A DNA stretch of 64,000 nt from DSOI01 sp041394885 (GTDB lineage Bacteria > Acidobacteriota > Terriglobia > Bryobacterales > Bryobacteraceae), in NCBI GenBank assembly GCA_041394885.1, contig JAWKHI010000029.1, forward strand, positions 1-64,000, in the 5' to 3' direction. The first letter of the stretch is position 1; each line of letters opens with the position of its first letter. The notes beneath the pieces are model-generated. The model was not told the origin of the DNA. It saw nothing but the letters and a program-made list of their open reading frames with translations, and made no database searches. Below are positions 25,359 to 35,200 of this stretch, one piece after another. The translations under genes and the position numbers were made by a program.

Positions 25359-27897
25359 GTGAAACTCCACCGCTTATTCGCACTGGCCGCTTCGGCTGGG
25401 TTGTGCCTCGCCCAGGAGGCGGTTTCAGTCGAAGGAAAATTCTTCGCCGGCGGGAAGGGCGCGGCCCATCGAGCCGCCTACGCTCTCGAGGTTCCGAGTG
25501 TCGCCGCGGGCCTCGGTCCCGCTCCCGAGTTCGCGCTGCCCGCCATCGACCGGGACGCTCCATCGAAGAATCGTGTGGAAGCCGGCGCCGCCGCCAACTA
25601 CGGACGTCTGGTGGTGGGCGCGGTGCGCGATCTGGACCCGGCTGGGATGGCCGCGGGCGAGTGGATCCAAACTCCCGATGGCCGCTGGCTGTGGCGGCTC
25701 ACGCTGCGCTCCACCGGGGCGCGGATGGTGCGAGTACACTTCAAGGACTTTCAGATCGGAGAGGGCCAGGTCTATCTCTTCAACGATCCTGGCGCCGCGC
25801 AGCGGTTCACCGGAGGCGGCCTCTACGGCGACGGCGAATTCTGGACCGCCACCACCATCGGTGAGCGTCCAGGTGGAGTACCTGCCCGCGAGCGGACTGC
25901 GCGAGGATGCGCTTCCGTTCCGGATCACGGGGTTGAGCCATCTGTGGGAAGACCTGGAAGCTGTACCGGACGCCGTGGCCGCGCGCCCGCTCGCGCTATC
26001 GGGCAAAGCCGGCAGTGCTCATCCCGGGTCCACCCTCAGCCTGAACGCCAACACCGGGGGCAGGGAAGTGGCGGCCTGCCATCTGGATGTAAGCTGCTAC
26101 CCGGAATGGCGGAAGGAGGCATCCGGCGTCGCGCGCATTCTGTTCGTGGAAAACAACGTGGTTTCCGCCTGCTCGGGTGCGTTGATCAATTCGCGGAGCG
26201 GAACCGGAAAACCGCTGTTCCTTACCGCCGATCACTGCGTTTCGAGCGAAGAGGTGGCGCGCACGGTTCAGGCCAATTTCTTCTACGAAACGGCGGCGTG
26301 CGGTGCGAACGAGCCGGACTTCAACCGCGTGGAGAACATCCTCGGCGCCAGCTATCTCGATAGCGACGATCTCCCCGCGGGCGATTACTCGCTGCTGCTT
26401 CTCAGCGGGGCGCCTTCGAACGTCTACTATTTCGGCTGGACCACGGAAGAGCCTGCGATGGGCGCGCGCGTCACCGGCATCCATCACCCGGCCGGCACGT
26501 TCAAACGCATCAGCTTCGGCGAGCGCGTGAAAGACGAGGGAATCGTGGTGGGCGGCGTGCTCGTGGCCGAATACGCTCCGGCGGACAAGTTCTACGCGAT
26601 TCACAAGACGGAGGGCAAGGCGCAGGGCGGGTCCTCCGGATCGCCGCTTCTCAATGGAAACAAGCAGATCGTCGGTATACTCAGCGCCGGCCCATCCTAC
26701 TCGCCGATTCCCGAAGAGCAGGATCGCTTGCTCTGTGAGGCGCCACGCCTGGTGGTCTACTACGGCCGGCTTACCGCCGGATACGATGCGCTCCAGCCCT
26801 GGCTCGAGGATCTGCGGGCCGCCCAGATGGCCTTTCCACGGCCCGGGGATACGCTTCCCGGCAGCACGGTGAATTTCCGGTGGAGTTCGGGTGTCGGAGC
26901 CCGGGAATTTCGCATTCTGATTGGGCGCGAAGTGGGCGGCGCGGAGATCGCCAGCCGGTCCACCGGTCTTGCGACCTCCGTCTCGGTGGCCGGTCTGCCG
27001 CGCGACGGAAGGCCCGTCCACGTTCGCCTGATGACGCTTCTCGAGTCGGGCTGGGAAGCCGTGGATACTACCTACATCGCGCAAAACGGCGCGCAAGTGG
27101 ATGCGGCGTCGATCGTGTCGCCGGTGGCCGGTTCCGTCATCCGGACCGGTTCGGTCCTGTTCCAGTGGGCCAACGGTGTCAAGGTGGACGAGTACCGCCT
27201 CGAGATTGGAACCTCGCTCGGCGGCGGCGATATCTACGGCAACAGCGCGGGCAAAGCCACTCAGGTTACCGTCAAAGACATCCCGCTTGACGGTACACCG
27301 CTCCATGCGCGGTTGTGGTCCTACATTGGCGGAGAATGGGTAAAGCGTGACTATGTCTACGCCCGCGTCGATGCCCGGCGCGCCACCAATGCTCTCCGTA
27401 TCGCCAACCGCCTCGCCTATCCGGTTGCGATTCTGGTGAACGAGCGATCGGTTGCCAGCATCGCGGCGGGTTCTACACAGTCAGTGAACGTTCCGCGAGC
27501 CGAAGGAACCACGGTGACGTGGCGCCTGATCCGTCCCATGCGCCCCGATACCGGCGCGCCGCTCGGAGAGGCTCTCACTGGCGCTATCGCGGCGTCCAGC
27601 GACGAACCGGTGCTGGATATCGAAATCAGCAATCGAATCGGATCGGACACATGGTTCGCGCCTACGGTCACCAACAATAGCGGGCTGCCGCAGTTGCTCG
27701 AAGCCAACGGGACGAGATTGTTCTACGCCCTGGGACGCGGAGAAACGATCGGTCTGGGCTACTACAAGTACTCCGCCACAAGTTCGGTCCGCGGGTACGC
27801 CGATGTCGTCGGCTACTCAGGCTCTGTGACTATTCTGCGCGAGTTCGAGGACCAAATCGCGGAGGGATCCGGCGCCGTCGCGCTCGAGTTGCGGTAG
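25359..27897 (+). pseudogene. Secreted trypsin-like serine protease with Ig-like C-terminal domains, one frameshift
   Basis: Signal peptide MKLHRLFALAASAGLCLAQ, then an N-terminal domain with GRWLWRLTLRSTGARMVRVH and GGGLYGDGEFWTATT. The chymotrypsin-fold triad is visible as His in FLTADHCVSS, Asp in LPAGDYSLLLLS, and Ser in QGGSSGSPLL; HLDVSCYPEW is a family marker. Two fibronectin/Ig-like repeats follow (STVNFRWSSGVGAREFRILI and GSVLFQWANGVKVDEYRLEI, about 95 residues apart). A +1 shift near 25860 separates the start frame (to TTIGE) from the remainder (SVQVEYLPASGLREDALPF), so as written the signal is cut off from the enzyme. Expected product about 845 residues, exported. It is a relative of the protease at 32225. 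Confidence 0.8.
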
Positions 27898-27928
27898 GGG
27901 CCGGCCTTCCGTGGTGGAACCCGGCCCC
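27897..27928. terminator. Strong GC hairpin between convergent genes
   Basis: GGGGCCGG (27897-27904) pairs perfectly with CCGGCCCC (27921-27928); inside it TTCC (27907-27910) pairs with GGAA (27916-27919). It lies directly at the protease stop and before the convergent LEA-like gene, so it may serve both. No T-run. Confidence 0.6.
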
Positions 27929-27945
27929 TGCGGCGGGCTAACACA

Positions 27946-28251
27946 CTAAGTGAGTTTGTCCTTGGCTGCCTCGGCTGCGTCGCCAGCCAAGTCCTTGGCC
28001 TTGTCGTAGGCTTTCCCGGCTCCTGACGCCGCATCGCCGGCCAGGTCCTTGGCCTTGTCGTACGCGGCGCCTGCTCCGCCGGCAACGCCCGAGGCCACGT
28101 CGCCCGCCACGTCTGCGCCCTTCTCGTATACGGACTTCGCGGCGCCCGCGGTGGCGCCTGCGGCGTCTCCCACCACATCGCCCGCCTTTTCAGCGACATC
28201 ACCGATAGCTCCACCGACGGTGGAGGCGGCCTTCTTGAGTTTGTCGAACAT
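27946..28251 (-). CDS. LEA-like low-complexity amphipathic protein
   Basis: 101 residues, almost only Ala, Gly, Asp, Lys, Val and Ser. MFDKLKKAASTVGGAIGDVA is followed by repeats of the type AYDKAKDLAGDAA (twice, with DLAGDAASGAGK between) and EKGADVAGDVASG. The repeat register of charged and Ala residues resembles group 3 late-embryogenesis-abundant or apolipoprotein-like amphipathic helices, often stress protectants; this is a resemblance, not a proven homology. The ATG at 28251 is preferred over an earlier in-frame start because GAGGAG lies about 10 bases upstream. No signal peptide; probably cytosolic. No Cys or Trp. Confidence 0.7.
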   Translation of the reverse strand: MFDKLKKAASTVGGAIGDVAEKAGDVVGDAAGATAGAAKSVYEKGADVAGDVASGVAGGAGAAYDKAKDLAGDAASGAGKAYDKAKDLAGDAAEAAKDKLT

Positions 28252-28474
28252 GTGTGTGAACTCCTCTCGGTTGTACACCGCACCATCGCAGGCACGGCGG
28301 GTTGTTTCGCTGTGGAACCGGTGTTACACCAAGTCCCTGCACGTTTAAGGATACATAATGTGCAAGCGGCATTGCCACCCAATTCGGGACAACATAGTCC
28401 CCAGTTGTGGGAGGTTGTCATCGCATTTTCACACCCATTGGCTAAGCTGGCTGAGAAAGTTTCAGGAGCCATAA
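28252..28474. promoter_or_regulatory. Divergent intergenic region with palindromes
   Basis: Holds GGTGTTACACC (28320-28330), a perfect 11-base palindrome, and a nested hairpin: GACAAC (28388-28393) with GTTGTC (28414-28419) around CCCA (28400-28403) and TGGG (28408-28411). The first could be an operator; the second lies in the leader of the receptor gene. AGGAG at about 28465 is its ribosome binding site. No clear -35/-10 pair was fixed. Confidence 0.35.
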
Positions 28475-31400
28475 ATGAACCGGTATTTTCTTCTCATCCC
28501 TACCCTTGCCGCTGCTTCGATTCTCTACGCTCAGGCTGACGCCAACAAGGGCCAGATCGCCGGCGCGGTCTTTGACGCCAATCAGGCGCTTGTCCCAAAC
28601 GCGCAGGTGAAGATCAAAAACACGGCTACTGGACTTGAACGTGAACTCACCACCAACGCGGCCGGCCAGTACCGCGCCGTGCTGCTTGACCCTGGACCGT
28701 ACACGATCACAGCTACGGCCCCCGGGTTCGCGGAAAGCAGTCTGGAGGGGCTGCAACTCTCCGTGGGGACTTCCATCGGGGCCGACATTGTGCTCCAGGT
28801 GCAGGCTACCACCACGGTGGTAGAGGTAGGCGCGTCGCTGCTGAGCTTGGCATTACCGGCCCCGTCAACCACGGTCGACAATAAGGCCATTGTCAACCTC
28901 CCTATCAACGGAAGGCGTTTTCAGGACTTCGCGCTCCTTACTCCAACGGTCCAAGTGGATCCGCAGCGGGGGCAGCTTTCTTTTGCCGGACAGCGCGGCA
29001 TCAACGCCAACGTAATGCTCGATGGCGCTGATTACAACCAGCCCTTCTTCGGAGGCATTCGCGGCGGCGAGAGGTCCAATAGCATCATCACCGTGCCGCA
29101 GAGCGCGATTCAGGAGTTCCAGGTGGTGACCACCGGATATAGCGCCGAATACGGCCGGTCGACCGGCGGTGTTCTCAACACGATCACCAAGTCCGGCACC
29201 AATGCGATTCACGGCGATGCGTTCTACCAGATTCGCCACAAAGAGCTGGGAAAAGTGGATCCGGTGCAGGCGATCGCCTCGCTCGAAACGCTGCAACAGT
29301 ATGGCGGGGCCATCGGCGGGCCCATTACGGCGGACAAACTCTTTTTCTTCGGCGCGGTGGAGGGACAGAGGTCGAAGACCCCGCGCCAGGTGTTTTTCTC
29401 GCAGTTGAACAATCGGGCGGCGACGGCCAACACGCGAGAAGCCTTCGATTTCTTCAACTCCGAACAGAAGCCCTTCAAACAGAGCAACGATGCGATGGCG
29501 CTCACCGCCCGCACCGATTATCAGTCTCCGGAGGGCAACCGGCTCACCTTGCGGTACAACTTCTCCGACGCAACGGCGAACAATGCCGTCTCAGTGGGTG
29601 GCGGACTCAGCCCGTTCACCAACCGCGCCTTTTCCAACGACGGTATCGAAAAAGACCGGATCCACAACGTCGCCGGCCAGTACACGCATCTGGTTTCGCC
29701 GACGGTGCTGAACGATCTTCGGATCGGATACAGCTACGAGTCGCGGCCTCGGCTTTCCAATTCGGAGACACCGCAGGTTTCGAGCGTGATCGGCACCTTC
29801 GGCGCGCGCAATTTCCTTCCGACCGTCCAGGACGATAAGCGGTTCCAGTTCAACGACGCCGTGTCGTTCACCAAGGGCGCCCACACGCTCAAGGCCGGCT
29901 TTGACTACAACTACATCACAACGTTCCAGACCTTTGGCTTCAATCAGTTCGGCGCATTCTCGATCTCGGGCTCGAACGTCGACACGGCTATGGACATTCT
30001 ATCCGCGGGCGGCGCGGTGGCCAATCGCTTCGACGACCCCGCGGTCACATACTCTCGCCAGTTGGGGAATCTGGAAGCCGCATTCAACATGCATCAGGTG
30101 GCTGCGTACGCCCAAAATAGCTGGCGAGTCAACGGCCGCCTTACGCTCGATTTCGGGCTCCGTTGGGAGGGCCAGTGGAACCCCAAGGCCGAAGCAAATA
30201 ACGATGCCGTGGTGAGTCAGATCCGTAATTTCCGCTTTCCCAACGGCATGACCGTGGACCCCACGCTCATCCCCAGTTCCAAGGCGCAGGTCATGCCGCG
30301 ATTTGGCTTCGCGTGGACTCCTACCACCGGCCCCCGCCGCACCGTCGTCCGCGGCCACTCCGGGTTGTTCTACGCCTCCACTCCACTGATTGTTTTCGCC
30401 GGACCCACCAACAACTTCCGCCTGCCTCCCGGCGACGTAAGCATCACACTCGCGCCGGTCAACGGACGCAGCGTCTATCAGCAACTGCTCGCCGTGGGCG
30501 TGGATCTCAACGCGACGCCGCTCGGCCAGCTTCCCGTGATTCCCATCGAAACCGTGCAGCGCGCCTCCGCGCTCGCTCTCGGCGGCAACGCCCGGGACCC
30601 GTTCGCCGGAATCGGCGTCACCGCCGCGGCCAGTGACTTCCGCAATCCCCGCGCCTTCCAGGCCGGCATCGGAGTGGACCACGAAGTGGTCTCGAACTTC
30701 CTCGCCGGGGTGCAGTTCAATCTGGTGAATACGGTTCATCTGCAGCGGAATCAGGATTACAATCTCCCCGCGCCCACGCTCCGCGCGGCCGATCAGCGCC
30801 TGGTGTACGGTCTCCGCAGCGGGGCGCGCCGTCCCCTGCCGAACCTTGGCGCGGTCACCGTGCGCGCCTCCTCGGCCCGCTCGATGTACCGGGGCGTCAC
30901 GCTGTCGGCGCAGTATCGCGTCCGCAAGGTCCAATTTGGCGGCTTCTACACCTGGAGCCAAAACTACTCCGACGACGACACCGAACGCGACGCCGGTGGT
31001 TTCAACTACGACGATCCCTCGAATTTCCGGCAGGATTACGGTTTTTCGAGGAATGACATCCGCAACCAGTGGACCAGCTACTTCGTCTACTCGATGCCTT
31101 TCGGCTTCGACGTGTCGGGCATATTCCGCGCCCGCAGCGGCCTGCCGATCAATCCCACGACGGGCTCCGACAGCAACGAGGAGTTCAGCAACAATGACCG
31201 GCCGTTGTCGGCCCCGGGTGTGAGGCTGGAGAGGAATTCGTTCCGAAATCGCGCGGTCTACAACGACGATCTACGGATCCTGAAGAATTTTCCACTCGGC
31301 GGCGATACGCGCCGGCTGCAGTTTTCGGTGGAGTTCTTCAACCTGTTCAATCTCGACAACGTGGTCTACAGCGGCTCCAACGGCGGTCTGTTCGGCGGTG

Positions 31401-31555
31401 TCTACGGCGCCGGCATCGACGCCCGCACCGGGCAGGCCGTTGCCGTCGACCCCCGGTTCCAGCGCCTTCGTCTCCCCGATGGCAGCTACGACCGCAGCAA
31501 TGCACAGGTGGGCAACCCGCTGCAGGTGCAGTTCGGTCTACGGCTGTTTTTCTGA
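28475..31555 (+). CDS. Oar-like TonB-dependent receptor with carboxypeptidase-regulatory domain
   Basis: Outer-membrane receptor of 1026 residues. Signal peptide MNRYFLLIPTLAAASILYAQ, then a CarboxypepD_reg-like domain (GQIAGAVFDANQALVPNAQV, YRAVLLDPGPYTITATAPGF), a plug domain (NLPINGRRFQDFALLTPTVQ, NVMLDGADYNQPFF, IQEFQVVTTGYSAEYGRSTG) and a long beta barrel ending in QFGLRLFF, with the terminal Phe expected for BAM-dependent insertion. Members import or export large glycans or peptides; the substrate is unknown. It is more distant from the tandem pair at 48842-55416 than they are from each other. No nearby SusD gene was seen, as is usual in Acidobacteriota. Confidence 0.9.
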   Translation: MNRYFLLIPTLAAASILYAQADANKGQIAGAVFDANQALVPNAQVKIKNTATGLERELTTNAAGQYRAVLLDPGPYTITATAPGFAESSLEGLQLSVGTSIGADIVLQVQATTTVVEVGASLLSLALPAPSTTVDNKAIVNLPINGRRFQDFALLTPTVQVDPQRGQLSFAGQRGINANVMLDGADYNQPFFGGIRGGERSNSIITVPQSAIQEFQVVTTGYSAEYGRSTGGVLNTITKSGTNAIHGDAFYQIRHKELGKVDPVQAIASLETLQQYGGAIGGPITADKLFFFGAVEGQRSKTPRQVFFSQLNNRAATANTREAFDFFNSEQKPFKQSNDAMALTARTDYQSPEGNRLTLRYNFSDATANNAVSVGGGLSPFTNRAFSNDGIEKDRIHNVAGQYTHLVSPTVLNDLRIGYSYESRPRLSNSETPQVSSVIGTFGARNFLPTVQDDKRFQFNDAVSFTKGAHTLKAGFDYNYITTFQTFGFNQFGAFSISGSNVDTAMDILSAGGAVANRFDDPAVTYSRQLGNLEAAFNMHQVAAYAQNSWRVNGRLTLDFGLRWEGQWNPKAEANNDAVVSQIRNFRFPNGMTVDPTLIPSSKAQVMPRFGFAWTPTTGPRRTVVRGHSGLFYASTPLIVFAGPTNNFRLPPGDVSITLAPVNGRSVYQQLLAVGVDLNATPLGQLPVIPIETVQRASALALGGNARDPFAGIGVTAAASDFRNPRAFQAGIGVDHEVVSNFLAGVQFNLVNTVHLQRNQDYNLPAPTLRAADQRLVYGLRSGARRPLPNLGAVTVRASSARSMYRGVTLSAQYRVRKVQFGGFYTWSQNYSDDDTERDAGGFNYDDPSNFRQDYGFSRNDIRNQWTSYFVYSMPFGFDVSGIFRARSGLPINPTTGSDSNEEFSNNDRPLSAPGVRLERNSFRNRAVYNDDLRILKNFPLGGDTRRLQFSVEFFNLFNLDNVVYSGSNGGLFGGVYGAGIDARTGQAVAVDPRFQRLRLPDGSYDRSNAQVGNPLQVQFGLRLFF

Positions 31556-32068
31556 GGATGGACCTTCGTTCGGTTGCGGCTGGGTGGTAGCGGCGTCGCC
31601 CCCACGCCGGATTCGCCCGAACATCTCACCGCCCGGGCCCTTGCCGCTCCACCAGAGCCCGGCGTAGTGATCGCGATACATCATCACCCGCGCCGTGAAA
31701 GTGCCCATGCCGGGAATCGACAAGTCCGTCAGTGTGATCATGGGCGTGTCTCCGGCCCACAGCACTTTCACCGGAACCGGAACTGTAACGTCGTGATCGC
31801 CATATTGGATGCGCGTCTGGATGAGCCATATGCCTCCTGGCATCTTTGACGCCTTTGCGATGGTGTACTTGTCCTGGCTGATCTTGTCGCTTCGCGTGGA
31901 GGTGAACTTGCCTTCGAGCGTCGCGTTGGTGAGCATCGCTTCGAACTCGCTCTCCCGTTTTGCGACGTCGGTTTGGGATGGCCCTCCGCCCCCGCATCCG
32001 GAAAGCAGCAGCAGAAATGGCAGCGCGCCGGACGCGGACGCGCAAGCAAGCAAGGTGGTGCGAAGCAT
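31538..32068 (-). CDS. Lipoprotein of unknown function
   Basis: 176 residues. The N-terminus MLRTTLLACASASGALPFLL leads to the lipobox LLSGC (Cys about residue 25), followed by a Gly-rich linker, so it should be lipid-anchored. The mature part has beta-strand-like repeats (GKFTSTRSDKISQDKYTIAK, VTVPVPVKVLWAGDTPMITL, GTFTARVMMYRDHYAGLWWS). Homologous-looking proteins in Acidobacteriota are hypothetical. The C-terminus GRIRRGGDAATTQPQPNEG is disordered. It overlaps the convergent receptor gene by 18 bp. Confidence 0.75.
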   Translation of the reverse strand: MLRTTLLACASASGALPFLLLLSGCGGGGPSQTDVAKRESEFEAMLTNATLEGKFTSTRSDKISQDKYTIAKASKMPGGIWLIQTRIQYGDHDVTVPVPVKVLWAGDTPMITLTDLSIPGMGTFTARVMMYRDHYAGLWWSGKGPGGEMFGRIRRGGDAATTQPQPNEGPSSEKQP

Positions 32069-32224
32069 GGAACTCGATTCTATCGCGCTTTGTTAATTTC
32101 GCACGGATCGGCTTCGAGCGGTGAATCCGGCGTGGTGGCTCTGAACGTCGGTGAAACTGACCGTCAACTTTCTTTGGAAACAGACGACAATAAGAGTATC
32201 CACGCGAGGAGCCACCCCACCCCA

Positions 32225-35200
32225 ATGATCCGTTGCACCTTCCTACTCACGCTGGTCGCCGGCCTTGGGGCCGCGCAGACCCTAACCGTGCGCCCATATC
32301 GACACGCTGGGGCGCCCGCCCCGGATGCGGCGGCGCGCAAAATGCCGCCTTCGCGCGCGCATCGGCTCGCTGCACCTTTTGCATTCCGGCTCGCGCCGCT
32401 CACTGCCCGGGATCTCGGTCCGGCCCCTGCCTCGCGGGCGACCCGCGCCGGCGTTCACCGCGCGATTGATACCGCGGCAATGCAAACCGCCGGATGGGAC
32501 GTGCTCGACAACGGAAGCCGATTATGGCGATGGTCCGCGCAATCGCCGGGCGCGGCTGGACTGCGCGTGCACTTCACCGGTTTCGACGCCGGAGGCGGGC
32601 GGGTCTGGATCCACGACGGATCGGGCGAGCAGAGCGAAATGCACGGCCCCTACTCCGGGCGCGGCATCTACGGCGATGGCGAGTTCTGGAGCGATTTCGT
32701 GCTCGCCGAGACCATTGTGGTTGAGTACGAACCGGAACCGGGCCGGGAGGCCGCCGGCAAGCCGCCGTTCGAAGTCGCGGCGCTTTCGCACTTGCTCCCT
32801 GGCGCGGTGGCTGGGCTGCCCTCCACGCCAACGCCATTGGGTATTCTGGGCGGCGGAACGCCGGATCCTGGCGCGCTTGCCGAGCGGCTCCTGGGCCCGC
32901 TGGCCGGGCCGCGTGGCGCCGAAGCCGCGCCCTGCCATCTTGATGTTTCCTGCTTTCCTGAGTGGGCCACCACCGCTCGATCCGTGGCGCACTTCGTATT
33001 CGAGGAGGACGGCAACAGTTTCGTTTGTTCCGGCACCGTCCTCAACACACGCGTCCCAAGCGGCATCCCCTATTTCCTCACCGCTGACCATTGCGTGAGC
33101 AGCGAAATTGTCGCCCGATCCGTGCAGGCGTTCTTTCTCTACCAAACCTCGGAGTGCAACGGACCACCGGCCAACCGCCGCGACGCCCGCCGCACACTGG
33201 GCGCCCGGTATCTCACCGGTTCCGGCGTCGCGCGCGGGGATTTCTCGCTGCTGCAACTGACCTCGGTCCCCGAAGATACTGAGTTTTCCGGCTGGAGCAT
33301 CGACGAACTTGCTCCGGGCGGCGAGGCCTTCGGCATCCATCATCCCCGGGGCGACTACAAGCGATTCTCGTTCGGGCGCCGTGGCGCGACGGGACGCCAA
33401 CTCGCCGGCGCCAATCCGGATTTCTACTACACGGTCCGCTACGACGGCGGATTGATCGAGGGGGGCTCGTCGGGCTCCGGGCTGTTCCGCGAACCCGGGG
33501 TTCTCATCGGCGCGCTCAGTTCCGGTCCAAAAACGGAAACACCAGACGAGGCCTGCGCGATCCGCCCGTTTCCCGCCAACTACGGCCGCTTCCGGGATAT
33601 GTTCCCCACGCTGCAGCGTTTTCTCGATCCTGGCAATTCCGGTGGTACGCCCTCTCCCCAACCGAATGGCGGCACCCCGCTTGTTTCCGGGCAGCCGCGC
33701 GAATTCTCCATCGGCCCGGTTACCGGGCCCACCCTGATGACCAATAGCGGGTTTCGGATCGAAGTGCCTCAGGGCGGAACGCGCCTGGACCTCCGGATTG
33801 CGACCGCGGGCGCCGGCGCCGAAGTGGAGTTTTGGGTGCGCCGCGATCAGGCCCCCGCCGTGGTGGACGGCCGCGTCGTGGCCGATTTCCATTCCCCCGG
33901 CCGATCCGGTAACGAAGTGCTCTCCATTACGCCGCAAAGCAGCCCCGCGCTGCAGCCCGGCATCTACTTCGTCACCCTCGCGCTCTATACGACCAACTCG
34001 ACCATCCGCGGAACGATCTCGGCGACGGTCACCGCCGCGCCCTCTTCCACCGGCAACGCCCTCGTCCCAGGCCAGACCCGCCGATTCTCTTACGGTCCGG
34101 TCAACAACGGAACGTTGTTCCGGGGCGAACTTGGATTCACCATCCAAGTCCCAGAGGGCGCGAGGGTGCTCGAGATTGAGTTGGCCAACGACAACGCCGA
34201 CCTCGACACCGATCTCTACCTCCGCTTTGGCGAAGACATCGGGCTCGCTGACGGCGCCGTCATCAGCGACCATCGCTCCGATGGCCCCAACGGCCGCGAA
34301 TCGATCAGCATCAATCAGGCGAGCCAGCCGCCACTTCGCGCCGGGACGTACTTCATCGGGGTCGGGCTTTTTGCTCGCGGGGTGACCGTGACGGGATCGA
34401 TCACGGCTCGTATCACCGGCGGGGGATCGACGACCGCCCCGGCGCCGGCGGGAACGGTCGACCTAACCTCCGGCGTGTCCCGCGACATCGCCATCGGCCC
34501 GGTTGCTACATCGGTTCTGCTTGCAACCCCCTATCGCATCCAGGTTCCGGAAGGCGCCACTCGTCTCGAGGTGAAGCTTTCCTCGTCCACTCCCGGCGTG
34601 GATCTGGACCTGTTCGGCCGCTTCGGTTCCGCGCCGCAGGTTGCCTCAGGCCGCGTGGTGTCGGACTATCGCTCGATTGGAAACGCCGCCGAGGAAACCA
34701 TCGTCATCACGGCGTCGAGCGATCCGCCGTTGCGGGCCGGGGCTTACTTCTTCAGCCTCGGCGTATTCACCACCGGCACGTCCATCGAGGCGTCTCTGCT
34801 CGCCACCGTCACCACCGGGGACGCGCCGCCGCCGCCCACCGCGGGCGACGAGCCCCGCCCGCTCCGGTCCGGAGTCCCGGCGGCCTTTGTGCTGCCAGCC
34901 ATTGAAGGTGGCACTTTGTTCGTCGGCGGCTTCGGCTACTACATCGATGTTCCAGACAACGCCGCCCGCGTAGAAGTCCGTCTCAATACCGATACGTCCA
35001 ATTCCGATGTGGACCTTTTCGTCCGCCACGGCGCGATGCCCGACGTCGTCGATGCCAGCGTGGTCACCGACTTTTCCGGCGATGGACCCACTGGCAGCGA
35101 AGTGATCACCATTACTCCCACGTCCAGTCCGGCCCTGCAACCGGGCCGCTACTTCATTGCATTGGCGCTGTTCACGCCAGGCAAGGAAACGCGCGGATCG

